A stretch of 64,000 nt of DNA from Rhizobium glycinendophyticum (GTDB taxonomy: Bacteria; Pseudomonadota; Alphaproteobacteria; Rhizobiales; Rhizobiaceae): positions 372,001-436,000 of the forward strand of contig NZ_VFYP01000002.1 in assembly GCF_006443685.1 (NCBI RefSeq). Reading direction: 5' to 3'. A program made the translations under genes and the position numbers. Positions 9,470 through 19,747 of the stretch are shown here, piece by piece; positions within the stretch are counted from its first letter, which is position 1, and each line of letters begins with the position of its first letter. The notes beneath the pieces are model-generated. The model saw nothing but the letters and a program-made list of their open reading frames with translations. It did not search any database and was not told where the DNA came from.

Positions 9470-9591
9470 GGAGCGCCTATAGTCCTCGGTTGCCCCTGCG
9501 TCTTAGGGCAAAAGGCCTGACCTGAACAGGATAAGGCGGCGCAGCTTTTCGCCTGCACCGCCTTCTCCACAACTCCGCTGAAGCCCAAGGC

Positions 9592-10251
9592 TCAACCGCC
9601 GCCCCGCTTCTGACCATGCACCTCGGAATACGGGATCTCGAAAACCGAAGGGTCCAGTTGAACACCGTTCTGAACATTAAAGATCATCACCGATGTATCC
9701 TTTTTCTGGACGTCCGAGATAGTCCATTGCCTCAGATCGAAGGTCTTAGGGTCGAACATCAGCGTGATGGTGGAATCGCCGAAGATCGTCCGGTCGCCAA
9801 GCACGATCGTTGTAAGATCGGCCTCTTCCTTGACGTCGCGCACCAGTTTGTTGCCGAGATCGATCCTGTCGGCGAGCAACAGGCTGAGCGGCGTCTTCGA
9901 GAGGGGATAAAGGTCCCAGGTCTTCAGCTTGGTGTTTCCGATGACGACATTTTTGCCATCCGAAATAACACGCATCGGTGACGGTTTTTCGTAGTTGAAG
10001 CGAAGCTTGCCGGGCCGCTCGATGAAGAACTTGCCGCCGGTCTGTTCGCCACGCGGTCCGAACTGAACGAATTCGCCCATCATGGTTTTCACACTGGAGA
10101 AATGGTCGGCGATCTGCTGGGCTGCATCGGTCGCAGCAAGGCTCGGAAACGGCAGGGCTGCGCATGCCATGAATGCGGCGGTTCCCAGCACGAACTGGCG
10201 ACGGTTCGCCAGTACCGGCATTCCTGCATCGCGTTCAGTTTTTTCAATCAT
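9592..10251 (-). CDS. LolA-like outer-membrane lipoprotein carrier
   Basis: 219-aa periplasmic protein of the LolA family, which shuttles lipoproteins from the LolCDE complex to the outer membrane. The N-terminal signal contains NRRQFVLG, resembling a twin-arginine (Tat) motif, before a hydrophobic stretch ending in SLAATDA. The core motifs MMGEFVQFGPRGEQTGGKFFIERPGKLRF are family-typical (the conserved part is the Gly-Lys-Phe-rich strand pair). The start is ATG 10251, because AAGGAG (10263-10258) stands six bases upstream; an ATG at 10266 would swallow that site. It is 128 bases downstream of ftsK in the same direction. Confidence 0.9.
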   Translation of the reverse strand: MIEKTERDAGMPVLANRRQFVLGTAAFMACAALPFPSLAATDAAQQIADHFSSVKTMMGEFVQFGPRGEQTGGKFFIERPGKLRFNYEKPSPMRVISDGKNVVIGNTKLKTWDLYPLSKTPLSLLLADRIDLGNKLVRDVKEEADLTTIVLGDRTIFGDSTITLMFDPKTFDLRQWTISDVQKKDTSVMIFNVQNGVQLDPSVFEIPYSEVHGQKRGGG

Positions 10252-10379
10252 GCCATACTCCTTCATATGCTCACGGTCTCGCCGAAAAAGGCGGCGGCTT
10301 CATGGCCGTGATGTCTCATGCCGCTGCGGCAACTCGTCGGGACTGCACGTTGTTCCACCAGGGAACGCTGCCCGGGACA

Positions 10380-13031
10380 TTATTCTTCCGTCGGCACCAG
10401 GATTTCGCGTTTACCCGCATGGTTGGCAGGACCGATAATGCCCTCCTTTTCCATACGCTCAATCAGCGAGGCCGCACGGTTGTAGCCGATACCGAGCCGG
10501 CGCTGAACATAGGAGGTCGACGCCTTGCCATCGCGCAGAACGATGGCAACGGCCTGATCGTAAGGGTCGTCGGAATCTGCCAGATTTCCGGTCCCGGCCG
10601 GCCCGCCGCCGTCCTCATCGTCTTCGTCATCGATGGTGATGGCTTCCAGATACTGCGGCGAACCTTGGGTCTTCAGGTAGGCGACAATCTCTTCGACCTC
10701 ATGGTCGGAGACGAAGGGGCCATGCACGCGCTGAATGCGGCCGCCACCGGCCATATAAAGCATGTCGCCCATGCCGAGCAGCTGTTCCGCACCCTGTTCA
10801 CCGAGGATGGTGCGGCTGTCGATTTTGGATGTAACCTGGAAGGAAATGCGCGTCGGAAAGTTGGCTTTGATCGTGCCGGTGATAACGTCGACCGAGGGGC
10901 GCTGCGTTGCCATGATGACGTGGATACCGGCCGCGCGGGCCATCTGGGCGAGCCGCTGAACCGCGCCTTCGATATCCTTGCCGGCCACCATCATCAAGTC
11001 GGCCATTTCGTCGATGATGACGACGATGTAGGGGATCGGCTGCAGGTCGAATTCTTCAGTCTCGTAAATCGCCTCGCCCGTCTGGCGGTCGAAGCCAGTC
11101 TGGACGGTCCTCGTCAGCACCTCGCCCTTCTCCTGCGCCTGCGCAACCCGGGCGTTGAAGCCGTCGATGTTGCGAACGCCGATCTTCGACATTTTCTTGT
11201 AGCGCTCTTCCATCTCGCGGACGGTCCATTTGAGCGCCACCACAGCCTTCTTGGGATCGGTCACAACAGGGGAGAGCAGATGCGGAATGCCATCATAGAC
11301 CGACAGTTCGAGCATCTTCGGGTCGATCATGATCAGGCGGCATTGTTCCGGCGTCATCTTGTAGAGAAGCGACAGGATCATCGTGTTGATCGCGACCGAC
11401 TTACCCGAACCGGTAGTACCGGCGACGAGCACATGCGGCATTTTCGCAAGGTCAGCCACCACCGGCTCGCCGCCAATGGTTTTGCCGAGCGCCATGGCCA
11501 GCTTCGCCTTGTTGCCGTCGAAGTCGCGCGATGCGATCAGTTCACGCAGATAGACCGTCTCGCGGCTCTGGTTCGGGAGTTCGATGCCGATCGCATTGCG
11601 TCCGGGGACAACTGCCACACGGGCTGCGATCGCGCTCATCGAGCGGGCAATGTCGTCGGCAAGGCCGATGACACGCGAGGACTTGATGCCCGGTGCCGGC
11701 TCCAGCTCATAGAGTGTGACCACGGGCCCCGGACGGACGTGGATGATTTCACCTTTGACGCCGAAGTCATCGAGTACGCCCTCGAGAAGGCGGGCATTGT
11801 GCTCCAGAGCCTCAGCCGACAGGGTTGCATCCCGAGCAACCGCACGCGGTTCGGCCAGCAGATGGACCGAAGGGAGCTGAAATCCGTCAGGCTTCAACAG
11901 AGAACCCTGAGCATCGCGGTCCAGGCGGGCGCCCGGCTTCGGTCGCGCGGCGGGCGTGGCAATGCGAGGCGAACCCGCCACGGCGCGGGCAGGAGCAACT
12001 CCACGACCCCGCTCGTCCGGAAGAATGCCGGAGGGGCGTGGCATGTCATCCAGATCGAAATCATCATCCTCGTCATCGAATGATCCGCTCGACATCGGCG
12101 GCGGAGACACGATGGAACGACCGGTTGCGCGAGGAGGCGCCCCATCAAGCACGGGTTCGACGCGAGCGGTCAGTCCAGTCGGCTTGGCGCGAGACGGCTC
12201 GTTCAGCGTGCTGAATTCATCGTCATTGAAATCATAGGGCTGGTTGAACTCGCGCTGGCGACGCTCCGCAGGCTTGACGCCGAAAAGACGGCGCATGCGC
12301 GCGCGCAGCAGGTACCAGTTATGGGCGAAAGCGCCAAAATAGAGCGAAATGCCCCCCTGGTCCTCTTCGTCTTCTTCCTCGTCCACGGGGTTGGGCAGTA
12401 CCTTCGCCTTGGACGGGATCTTGGCGATAGGAAGATCGTCTTCGGGGGCCTCGACCGGCTTGCCGAAGATCCCGGCGGCAAACAGCAGGAACCAGGCGGC
12501 CGGTAATGCCAGGATCGTGCCCAACACCATGGCGAAGGTGGACGTCGGATACGCCCCAATGAAAAGGGCGGGGAAGCGCAGAATAAGATCACCAAAGACA
12601 CCGCCGGTGCCGCTCGGCAAAGGCCAGGTGGTCGGCGGCGGAAAGCAACCGACAGCGGCAGCGGCCACAAGGGCGCCAGCGAGCCAGGCGGCAATGCGCG
12701 CGGGAATGCGATGCAGGCGGCGCCCGCCGATCAAGGCAAACGACCAGGCGAGCACGGGAAGGAGCGCAAGCAGGCTGCCGAGCCCGAAGAACTGCATCAT
12801 CAGATCGGCGAAGACCGCACCGGATAGTCCAAGGATGTTGGTCGGCGGATTTTCTGTGGCGTAGGACAAACTCGGGTCAGAGACATTCCACGTGGCGAGT
12901 GCCGCGACCGCCAGCACCAGCGCCAGGAAGAGTGCGAAACCCAACAAAGCAGACAGTTGTCGAACCAGAAAAGCGGTGAACGCGAATCGGGCCGGATGAT
13001 CCGGAAGCGCTGTCGAATGGCCTCTGCTCAT
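10380..13031 (-). CDS. ftsK: DNA translocase FtsK
   Basis: 883-aa septum-located motor that pumps chromosome ends at division and activates XerCD at dif. The N-terminal membrane domain has about four helices (residues 20-190). A Pro/Asp/Glu-rich linker follows (about 200-400). The RecA-like motor carries Walker A GTTGSGKS near residue 535 and Walker [10 protein letters not shown] near 670. The C-terminal gamma winged-helix (about 810-875) ends in [12 protein letters not shown] start at ATG 13031 (MSRGHST), matching rhizobial FtsK N-termini; an ATG at 13085 would add 18 residues. lolA follows downstream. Confidence 0.95.
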   Translation of the reverse strand: MSRGHSTALPDHPARFAFTAFLVRQLSALLGFALFLALVLAVAALATWNVSDPSLSYATENPPTNILGLSGAVFADLMMQFFGLGSLLALLPVLAWSFALIGGRRLHRIPARIAAWLAGALVAAAAVGCFPPPTTWPLPSGTGGVFGDLILRFPALFIGAYPTSTFAMVLGTILALPAAWFLLFAAGIFGKPVEAPEDDLPIAKIPSKAKVLPNPVDEEEDEEDQGGISLYFGAFAHNWYLLRARMRRLFGVKPAERRQREFNQPYDFNDDEFSTLNEPSRAKPTGLTARVEPVLDGAPPRATGRSIVSPPPMSSGSFDDEDDDFDLDDMPRPSGILPDERGRGVAPARAVAGSPRIATPAARPKPGARLDRDAQGSLLKPDGFQLPSVHLLAEPRAVARDATLSAEALEHNARLLEGVLDDFGVKGEIIHVRPGPVVTLYELEPAPGIKSSRVIGLADDIARSMSAIAARVAVVPGRNAIGIELPNQSRETVYLRELIASRDFDGNKAKLAMALGKTIGGEPVVADLAKMPHVLVAGTTGSGKSVAINTMILSLLYKMTPEQCRLIMIDPKMLELSVYDGIPHLLSPVVTDPKKAVVALKWTVREMEERYKKMSKIGVRNIDGFNARVAQAQEKGEVLTRTVQTGFDRQTGEAIYETEEFDLQPIPYIVVIIDEMADLMMVAGKDIEGAVQRLAQMARAAGIHVIMATQRPSVDVITGTIKANFPTRISFQVTSKIDSRTILGEQGAEQLLGMGDMLYMAGGGRIQRVHGPFVSDHEVEEIVAYLKTQGSPQYLEAITIDDEDDEDGGGPAGTGNLADSDDPYDQAVAIVLRDGKASTSYVQRRLGIGYNRAASLIERMEKEGIIGPANHAGKREILVPTEE

Positions 13032-13164
13032 GGGTCTCGTAATCCGTCCTGTTGGCGTGCGCCTGGGATGCTGGAAGGGCAGCACAGTTCTGACCAGTCC
13101 TCAACCTAAGCCACGGACGGTTAATGGTGCATTAACCATGCACCAGTTCCAGGATCATCTTGAA

Positions 13165-13194
13165 CGCAAAACGCCCGGGCATGAAGCCCGGGCG
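13165..13194 (-). terminator. Rho-independent terminator of glnK-amtB
   Basis: On the minus strand CGCCCGGGC (13194-13186) pairs with GCCCGGGCG (13180-13172) around a five-base loop and is followed by TTTTGCG. It lies just beyond the amtB stop codon. Confidence 0.88.
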
Positions 13195-13224
13195 CCGCCG
13201 CCGCTTGAGGAGGAGATCCGACGA

Positions 13225-14586
13225 TCAGCTGTGATAGGCGGCTTCGCCGTGGGAAGCGAGGTCAAGACCTTCGCGCTCGGCTTCGACCGGGACGCGCAGG
13301 CCGACGACAACGTCAACGATCTTGTAGAGGATGATCGAGCCGATACCGCACCACAGGAGCGTCACGACAACTGCCTTAACCTGGGTGATAAACTGACCTG
13401 CCATGGTTACGCCTTCTGCATAGCCGATGCCACCGAGTGAGGCGGAAGCGAAAATGCCGGTTGCAAGTGCGCCGAAGAGACCACCGATACCGTGCACGCC
13501 GAAAACATCGGCGCTGTCGTCATAGCCGAACTTGTTCTTCACCACCGCGACGAAGAAGTAGCAGAGCGGCGACACGATAAGACCCATGACAATGGCGCCC
13601 ATCGGGCCGGCGATGCCGGCAGCCGGGGTAATGGCAACCAGACCGGCGATCATACCCGAAGCAGCACCGAGCATGGAGGCCTTGCCGCGGGTGAAGGCCT
13701 CGACGAGGACCCATGACACGACGGCAGCAGCAGTCGCGATGAAGGTGTTGACGGTCGCCAGCATGGCTCCACCGGAGGCTTCCAGGTTGGAGCCGGCGTT
13801 GAAGCCGAACCAGCCGACCCAGAGCATGGCCGCACCGACCAGCGTCAGCGTCATCGAATGCGGAGCCATCATGTCCTTGCCATAGCCGGTACGCTTGCCG
13901 ACCATGATGGCGCCGATCAGACCGGCAACACCGGCGTTGATATGAACGACCGTGCCGCCGGCGAAGTCAAGCGCGCCCCAGCCGAAGAGCAGGCCGTTGG
14001 CATCCCAGACCATGTGGGCGATGGGGAAGTAAACGAAAGTGACCCAGAGCAGGCAGAAGAGCACGGAAGCCGAGAACTTGATGCGCTCGGCAAAAGCGCC
14101 GACGATCAGGGCCGGGGTGATCGCCGCGAAGGTCATCTGGAACAGCATGAAGATGTATTCCGGAATGACGGCGTCAGAGAAGGTGGCCGCCGTGCTGTCA
14201 GGCGTCACACCTGCAAGGAACATCTTGCCGAAACCGCCGAAGAAGGCGTTGGTGGAACCACCAAATGCAAACGAGTAGCCATAGATGACCCAGGCGAGCA
14301 TGATCGCCGAGCCGATGACCGTGCACTGCATCAGCACAGACAGCATGTTCTTGGCGCGAACGAGACCACCGTAGAAAAGGGCGAGGCCCGGGACCAGCAT
14401 GAAGAGGACCAGGATGGTGCAGAGGAACATGAAGGCAGTATCGCCCTTGTTCGGCACCGGCGCGGCAGCGACTGCTTCGGCTGCAGCGGGTGCAGTTTCC
14501 TGCGCGAAGGCGATGGCCGGCGCCAGCAGAGCTGCCGACGCGGCGCCAAGGCGCACGAGATTGGAATTCAACTTGGCAAGTGACAT
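13225..14586 (-). CDS. amtB: Ammonium transporter AmtB
   Basis: 453-aa trimeric ammonium channel in the inner membrane. An N-terminal signal-like helix (to about AIAFAQ) and an Ala/Pro-rich segment precede the 11-helix core. Pore features are visible: MLVPGLALFYGGLVR at the first helix and the first channel histidine in GTVVHINAGVAG. The C-terminus ends with the DLASHGEAAYHS tail that contacts GlnK. I start at ATG 14586, with AGGGGAG nine bases upstream. The start lies 28 bases after the glnK stop, so the two are co-transcribed and should be nitrogen-regulated. Confidence 0.97.
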   Translation of the reverse strand: MSLAKLNSNLVRLGAASAALLAPAIAFAQETAPAAAEAVAAAPVPNKGDTAFMFLCTILVLFMLVPGLALFYGGLVRAKNMLSVLMQCTVIGSAIMLAWVIYGYSFAFGGSTNAFFGGFGKMFLAGVTPDSTAATFSDAVIPEYIFMLFQMTFAAITPALIVGAFAERIKFSASVLFCLLWVTFVYFPIAHMVWDANGLLFGWGALDFAGGTVVHINAGVAGLIGAIMVGKRTGYGKDMMAPHSMTLTLVGAAMLWVGWFGFNAGSNLEASGGAMLATVNTFIATAAAVVSWVLVEAFTRGKASMLGAASGMIAGLVAITPAAGIAGPMGAIVMGLIVSPLCYFFVAVVKNKFGYDDSADVFGVHGIGGLFGALATGIFASASLGGIGYAEGVTMAGQFITQVKAVVVTLLWCGIGSIILYKIVDVVVGLRVPVEAEREGLDLASHGEAAYHS

Positions 14587-14613
14587 CAGTAACAACTCCC
14601 CTAAAAGCCGTTC

Positions 14614-15078
<465 letters not shown>

Positions 15079-15130
15079 CTATTGAAATGTAAAGGCTTCG
15101 TAAAGCGAAGCCAATAAAAGGGCAATTGAA

Positions 15131-15177
15131 TGCGCCATGTGCGCATAAAAAATATGCAAACTCTTGAAAATGGCGCA
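15131..15177. repeat. Inverted repeat upstream of glnK (possible activator site)
   Basis: TGCGCCAT (15131-15138) is repeated in inverse orientation as ATGGCGCA (15170-15177). The first copy also forms a compact palindrome TGCGC-N5-GCGCA (15131-15145). The site is 70-120 bases upstream of the sigma54-like element, a suitable distance for NtrC, although it does not match the usual NtrC half-site TGCAC exactly. Confidence 0.35.
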
Positions 15178-15408
15178 GTATTAATCATTTGCCCGTTTCC
15201 GGATCAGAGCCTGCGCGAGCCGGGCAGTGAGGGCGCGTGAGCATGTGACGCTGTAAGCCATGTCGAAGACAATGCGGACTTTATGCACGGCAGTGCCGCC
15301 ACCGGAAACTGATGTTCGACACCGTTCGATGAGGCTTTGCGTTCCCGTGGGGTGCAGTGTACCTCTGATTGTCCTTTGTTGGGGGGAGACCAGGAAGAGG
15401 AAGACAGC

Positions 15409-16302
15409 GTGACATATCTTCATTCGATGGTGACCCGAACCGAGGGTATCAGGCCGGTCGCTCCAGAACGTTGGAGATCGTTCGAGGGCGCGGTCGGAGT
15501 TTATTGGGATGCCGAAGGGATAGCAGGAGCTCAGGGCTACTACCTCTCTCCAGACCCCAGGATCGTCGTCTTCTTCAACGATGTATCAAGCCATATCCGC
15601 ATCGCCAGCCGGGAGGCTGCACTCGGAGGTGACGACCGGCCGATGACGCGGGCGATCTATGTGCCGGCTGGAGTGCCGCTGTGGACACGGTTCAATGGAA
15701 CGCACCGCTTCTCCCATCTTGATCTACACATTCATCAGGATCGGCTCCTGCGCTCGCTCGCCCCATCCCTAGGCAGTTCCAAGGCGCGCGACGTCCTCAA
15801 GCGACCGGTCGAACTGCAGGATCTGGGACCTGTCGCAACTCTTGCCGGTCTTGTCGTGGATGAGATTTCGCAACCCAGCCGGCACGCTGTCTTCGGAGAA
15901 AATCTGGTGGGCAGCATTGCGACGGCACTTTTGGAACTACCCCCTGAGACTCCAGAACTGACCAATGGCCGCCTGACCCAGGCACAGATGAACAAGCTCA
16001 TTGCGCGCTTCAGTCTGCGGGGCGAGCGGCCCATGGCCGTAGCGGAAATGGCCGATGTGGTCGGCTTGTCCGAAAGCTGGTTTGCGACCGTTTTCCGCCA
16101 GACCACCGGCAAGAGCCCGCTGCAATGGCAACTGGGCCGCCGGATAGAAGCCGCTCAAAAGCTTCTGGCCGACACACAGCTCAGCATCGCCGACATCGCC
16201 GCCCAACTGGGGTTTTCGGACCAGGCTCACCTGACCAAGGTCTTTCGGCAGATGGCCGGTGAAACGCCGGCCGCTTGGCGGCGTTTCAACCAGCGAGCTT
16301 AG
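15409..16302 (+). CDS. AraC-family transcriptional regulator (siderophore-locus type)
   Basis: About 297 aa. The N-terminal two thirds are a ligand-sensing region with no catalytic motif. The last 100 residues hold two helix-turn-helix units: VAEMADVVGLSESWFATVFRQ and SIADIAAQLGFSDQAHLTKVFRQ, the second being the signature AraC motif (short forms: LGFSDQAHL, VFRQMAGETPAAWRR). The GTG at 15409 has GAGGAAG upstream; ATG 15427 is an alternative. The gene converges on a TonB-dependent siderophore receptor with 8 bases between them. In this setting, such regulators (PchR/RhrA type) usually activate uptake genes when the siderophore is present. Confidence 0.9.
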   Translation: MTYLHSMVTRTEGIRPVAPERWRSFEGAVGVYWDAEGIAGAQGYYLSPDPRIVVFFNDVSSHIRIASREAALGGDDRPMTRAIYVPAGVPLWTRFNGTHRFSHLDLHIHQDRLLRSLAPSLGSSKARDVLKRPVELQDLGPVATLAGLVVDEISQPSRHAVFGENLVGSIATALLELPPETPELTNGRLTQAQMNKLIARFSLRGERPMAVAEMADVVGLSESWFATVFRQTTGKSPLQWQLGRRIEAAQKLLADTQLSIADIAAQLGFSDQAHLTKVFRQMAGETPAAWRRFNQRA

Positions 16303-16310
16303 GCCACGCC

Positions 16311-18452
16311 TCACCAGGTCTGGCGGATCGTCGCGTAAACTGTTCGACCAGGGTTGTAGTAATAGGCGCCGCCGTCATTATTGGCGATGTGCTTCTCGTC
16401 GAAGACGTTGCTCACATTCAGCTGAAACGACGTGTTCTCCTTGATCGCGTACGTGAAGGAAGCATCGAAAATGACCGCCCCGTCCGATTTGCGGGTATTG
16501 GCGTTGTCAAAGTAATAGGAGCCGATATAGCGGGCTCCGGCACCGAAGGTCATGTCACCGCGAGCGCCGTCGCCATCCAGGGTATAGGTCGCCCACAGCG
16601 AAGCCATGTGTTCCGGAACTTGAGCAAAGCGGTTGCCATCGATCGAGGCGCTGGAGGTATCGGTGTCCGCGATCTTCGAGCCGATGTAGCTGTAGCCTGC
16701 GATCATCTCGATATTGGAGGTGACTTCCACCTTTGCCTCGAGGTCGAATCCACGGTGGCGGATCTTGTCGACCGTCGAAGCAACATAGAGAGGAGCATCA
16801 TAGGTGGTGATGTTCTCTAGGGTCAGGTCATAAATCGAGGCTGTCAGCAGCCCGGGGAATGCATCAGGACGATACTTGATCCCGGCCTCGTATTGGGTGC
16901 CATAGGTTGGCTCGTTGCCGGCACTTGGAGGCGCCACAGATTCGGCATAGCTGACATAGGCCGCGAGTTCCTCGGTGATCTTGTAACTCAGCCCGAGGCG
17001 CTTGCTGAGTTCGCTGTAGCTGCCACTTTCACTCGTCCCCGACAGTAGGTCGGTATCTTTAAGATCCAACCAGTCATTGCGCAAACCGACGCTCGCCGTG
17101 AGCCTGTCCGAGAAGATCAGATCCTGCTGCAGGTAGAGGGCCTTCGTGTCCTGGTCGAGATGGGAACTGTCGTAAGGCGACAGAGCGCCCGGTCCACCTG
17201 AGTAAACTGGATTGGCCCAGTCGATTTGCGGTGCGAGGGCATAATACAGCACACCCTCGGATTCGGAGTTGTTGGAATCGGCCCCGACCAACGTCCGGCT
17301 CTCGACATTGTCCAACTGTGTTTCGTACAAAAGGTGCGCGTCGATGACGAACTGTTCGGCCGAGTTCTCGCTTTGGAAATAGTAGCGGTCGGCCAGCGTA
17401 TCTGACGGATCGCTGGCACCGAATGAATCCCAGATATAGGCATAGCCGAAGCCGGTCTTCGACTTCATGTATCGAGCGTTGGAGTTGAAGGTGAGACCAT
17501 CGCCGAAATCGTGGTCAAACATGACCGTGAACGTATTGCGATTGGTCGTGTTGTAATTGTATTCCGGCTCGCCGAAGAAGCGGTCTCGGTCGAAATCCGT
17601 ATACAATGGATGACCGCCCCCACTGGGCGTACCGTCGCGGTCCAGATGATCGAAGACAAAAGTCATGCTGGTCACGTCGGTCGGGCGCCAGGTCAGCCCA
17701 CCCTGAATGAAATTCTCATCATTCTCGGAAAAATCATATTCCCCGTCCGCCCTTTGAACCTTCCCCGTCAGGCGGTAGGAGAGAGTATCATCTCCTGTGA
17801 GGTTGTCGCCGAAATCGAAACCCGCTTCCTTGTGAGCAAAGGAACCGGTCGTCCCATAGACCTCGCCAAACTTTTCACTGCGCGGCGTCTTCGTAACATA
17901 GTTGATGGCACCACCCGGATCAGAAACGCCATAGCCGGTGGAGTTCGCCCCTTTCAGCACTTCCAGGCGCTCAAAGGCATAAGGTTCCTCCTTCACCCCA
18001 CTCCACGTCCGGCCGATGGCGAGGCCATCGCGATAGGTGTAGGGGGTGAAGCCGCGAATTTTCACGTAATCGTAGCGGTCGTCGGAGCCGTAATAGTCGG
18101 TGATGACGCCGGCCGTGTACTGGACGATCTTCTCGACCGAGTCAGCGGCGCGCTGTTCGACTTCCTTTGAGGTAATGACGGAGACGGTCGCGGGCGTCGT
18201 GAGGATTTCCCCGGGCATCTTGCCCACCGCCGTCGATTCCGTGGCAACGATCGTCTTGGAATCAGCGTCGGCCTGGCCCTTTCCCTCCACCGTGATGGTC
18301 TGAAGGACAGTCGAATCGTTTCCGCTTATCGCATCCTGCGCGGCCGCCAGCGCGGGGATAAGGGCGCTGATCGCGGTGCAGGCGAGCAGGACCGCCGTCC
18401 GGTGGCGGAAGGAGGAATGGCCGGCGCGTGCGGCGTGTCGTGCATTTGGCAT
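16311..18452 (-). CDS. TonB-dependent ferric-siderophore outer-membrane receptor
   Basis: 713-aa outer-membrane receptor of the FhuA/FoxA/FcuA type. A signal peptide (about 1-38, ending LAAAQ) is followed by a TonB-box-like segment (TITVEG), then the plug domain (about 75-190, with VKIRGFTPYTYRDG and RLEVLKGANSTGYG), then a 22-strand beta-barrel. It ends in an aromatic residue (RQTW), as barrel proteins do. The siderophore is probably a hydroxamate, judging by family resemblance only. The Shine-Dalgarno is weak at ATG 18452. It is divergent from the ABC importer operon, which carries an iron box. Confidence 0.93.
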   Translation of the reverse strand: MPNARHAARAGHSSFRHRTAVLLACTAISALIPALAAAQDAISGNDSTVLQTITVEGKGQADADSKTIVATESTAVGKMPGEILTTPATVSVITSKEVEQRAADSVEKIVQYTAGVITDYYGSDDRYDYVKIRGFTPYTYRDGLAIGRTWSGVKEEPYAFERLEVLKGANSTGYGVSDPGGAINYVTKTPRSEKFGEVYGTTGSFAHKEAGFDFGDNLTGDDTLSYRLTGKVQRADGEYDFSENDENFIQGGLTWRPTDVTSMTFVFDHLDRDGTPSGGGHPLYTDFDRDRFFGEPEYNYNTTNRNTFTVMFDHDFGDGLTFNSNARYMKSKTGFGYAYIWDSFGASDPSDTLADRYYFQSENSAEQFVIDAHLLYETQLDNVESRTLVGADSNNSESEGVLYYALAPQIDWANPVYSGGPGALSPYDSSHLDQDTKALYLQQDLIFSDRLTASVGLRNDWLDLKDTDLLSGTSESGSYSELSKRLGLSYKITEELAAYVSYAESVAPPSAGNEPTYGTQYEAGIKYRPDAFPGLLTASIYDLTLENITTYDAPLYVASTVDKIRHRGFDLEAKVEVTSNIEMIAGYSYIGSKIADTDTSSASIDGNRFAQVPEHMASLWATYTLDGDGARGDMTFGAGARYIGSYYFDNANTRKSDGAVIFDASFTYAIKENTSFQLNVSNVFDEKHIANNDGGAYYYNPGRTVYATIRQTW

Positions 18453-18757
18453 TGTTCAATCCGAAACTAGGTTGCGACGGCAGCGATCCTGCTTTGCAGC
18501 AGCCACGTGACGATCACGTCCCCAGCTTCCGGGCGCGCCACACCTTGCCCCATCTCAAAGCTTGGTCACTGCGCCTTGCAAAATCCCACCTTGGCCGCAA
18601 TAACTGGAATGTGATTGTCAGGTATTGTATTTTTTCTCAGGTTTGTAGAAAACCCCGGAAAGTTAAAGCGCCCGCCAGCCGGCCGCGCCCGCAGTGCTTG
18701 ACCTCTGTGCATGAAGCTGAGAATTGAAGTCAACTTAAATTGTAAGAGACTGAGCAT
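18453..18757. other. Divergent control region between siderophore receptor and ABC importer
   Basis: About 305 bases with no gene. It contains the TGA-N9-TCA iron-box motif at 18718-18732 and a TTGACC element at 18698-18703 that could serve as a -35 for the plus-strand operon. I found no second iron box nearer the receptor gene. Confidence 0.6.
18718..18732 (+). promoter_or_regulatory. RirA-type iron-responsive operator (IRO box)
   Basis: TGA (18718-18720), nine bases, TCA (18730-18732): an exact TGA-N9-TCA match to the IRO motif bound by the rhizobial iron repressor RirA. It lies 26 bases before the start of the binding-protein gene and just downstream of a TTGACC -35-like element, so a repressor bound there would block transcription when iron is plentiful. 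Confidence 0.6.
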
Positions 18758-19747
18758 ATGCGTTTGTGGCGTCTGGCGCTGATATCGACCCTGTTATTTG
18801 CCGCCGCACAGGGGGCGGTGAGGGCCGACGGGCGGACTGCCTATCCGGTGACGATTTCACATGCGTTCGGGAAAACCGAAATCGCAGCCACGCCCAAGCG
18901 GGTGGCGACGGTAGCCTGGGCCAATCACGAAGTCCCGTTGGCCCTCGGAATAGTCCCTGTTGGCATGGCGGCTGCCAATTTCGGCGACGAAGATGCCGAT
19001 GGCCTGCTGCCTTGGGTGTCTGAACAGCTGAAGGCTCTTGGCGGATCGACGCCGGTGCTGTTCGACGAAGGAGACGGCATAGACTTCGAGGCAGTGGCCG
19101 CGACGCAGCCCGACGTGATCCTCGCAGCCTATTCTGGTCTGACGCAGGCGGATTACGACACCTTAAGCCAGATTGCGCCGGTGATTGCCTACCCGCAGGC
19201 CCCCTGGTCGACGGATTGGCGAGAGACCATCCGTATGGACAGCGCCGGTCTCGGAATGGCGCAGCAAGGTGAGGCGCTGATCGCTGACATCGAAGCGAAG
19301 ATTGCCGCAGAAGTCGCCAAATATCCCGAACTGCAGGGCAAAAGGGCAATGTTCGTCACGCATCTCGACGCTAGCGATCTGAGCGTCGTCAACTTCTACA
19401 CCGCCCAGGATACCCGGGTGCGCTTCTTCCAGGACTTGGGCCTGCAAATGCCGAAGAGCGTTACCAAGGCCTCGGTCACAGGTAGCTTCGCCGGTTCGAT
19501 CAGCGCCGAACAGGTCGATTTATTCGACGATGTCGATATTCTGGTTACCTATGGTGATGACAACCTGCTGGCCGCGATGAAGGCGAATCCGCTGCTCGCG
19601 CACATGCCTGCAGTCGAACATGATGCCATTGTGCTGCTCGGCCGCAATCCCTTAGGGACCGCCGCCAATCCCACTCCACTGTCGATCAGCTGGGTTCTGA
19701 AGGACTATGTGGCGCTTCTCGCCGCCGCTGCGCGCAAAACGCCATGA
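18758..19747 (+). CDS. Iron-siderophore ABC transporter periplasmic binding protein
   Basis: 329-aa FecB/FepB/FhuD-type (cluster A-II) binding protein. An N-terminal signal peptide (about 1-23, ending VRADG) exports it. The fold signature is present: KRVATVAWANHEVPLALGI near residue 50 and the inter-domain helix region with PDVILAAYSGLTQADYDTLSQIAPVI. It captures ferric siderophore delivered by the outer-membrane receptor. First gene of a tightly packed operon; its stop overlaps the next start (ATGA, 19744-19747). Confidence 0.94.
   Translation: MRLWRLALISTLLFAAAQGAVRADGRTAYPVTISHAFGKTEIAATPKRVATVAWANHEVPLALGIVPVGMAAANFGDEDADGLLPWVSEQLKALGGSTPVLFDEGDGIDFEAVAATQPDVILAAYSGLTQADYDTLSQIAPVIAYPQAPWSTDWRETIRMDSAGLGMAQQGEALIADIEAKIAAEVAKYPELQGKRAMFVTHLDASDLSVVNFYTAQDTRVRFFQDLGLQMPKSVTKASVTGSFAGSISAEQVDLFDDVDILVTYGDDNLLAAMKANPLLAHMPAVEHDAIVLLGRNPLGTAANPTPLSISWVLKDYVALLAAAARKTP

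Noticed and set aside
9533..9564. GC-rich hairpin downstream of lolA
   Set aside because: The stem (AAGGCGG with CCGCCTT) is good but no T tract follows on the minus strand, so I do not call it an intrinsic terminator.
10173..12083. 636-codon plus-strand open frame
   Set aside because: It lies antisense to ftsK over its whole length, reads as His/Arg/Asp-rich composition without any family motif, and is explained by high GC codon bias.
15181..15423. 80-codon minus-strand open frame
   Set aside because: No ribosome site, no family, and it overlaps the AraC start region.
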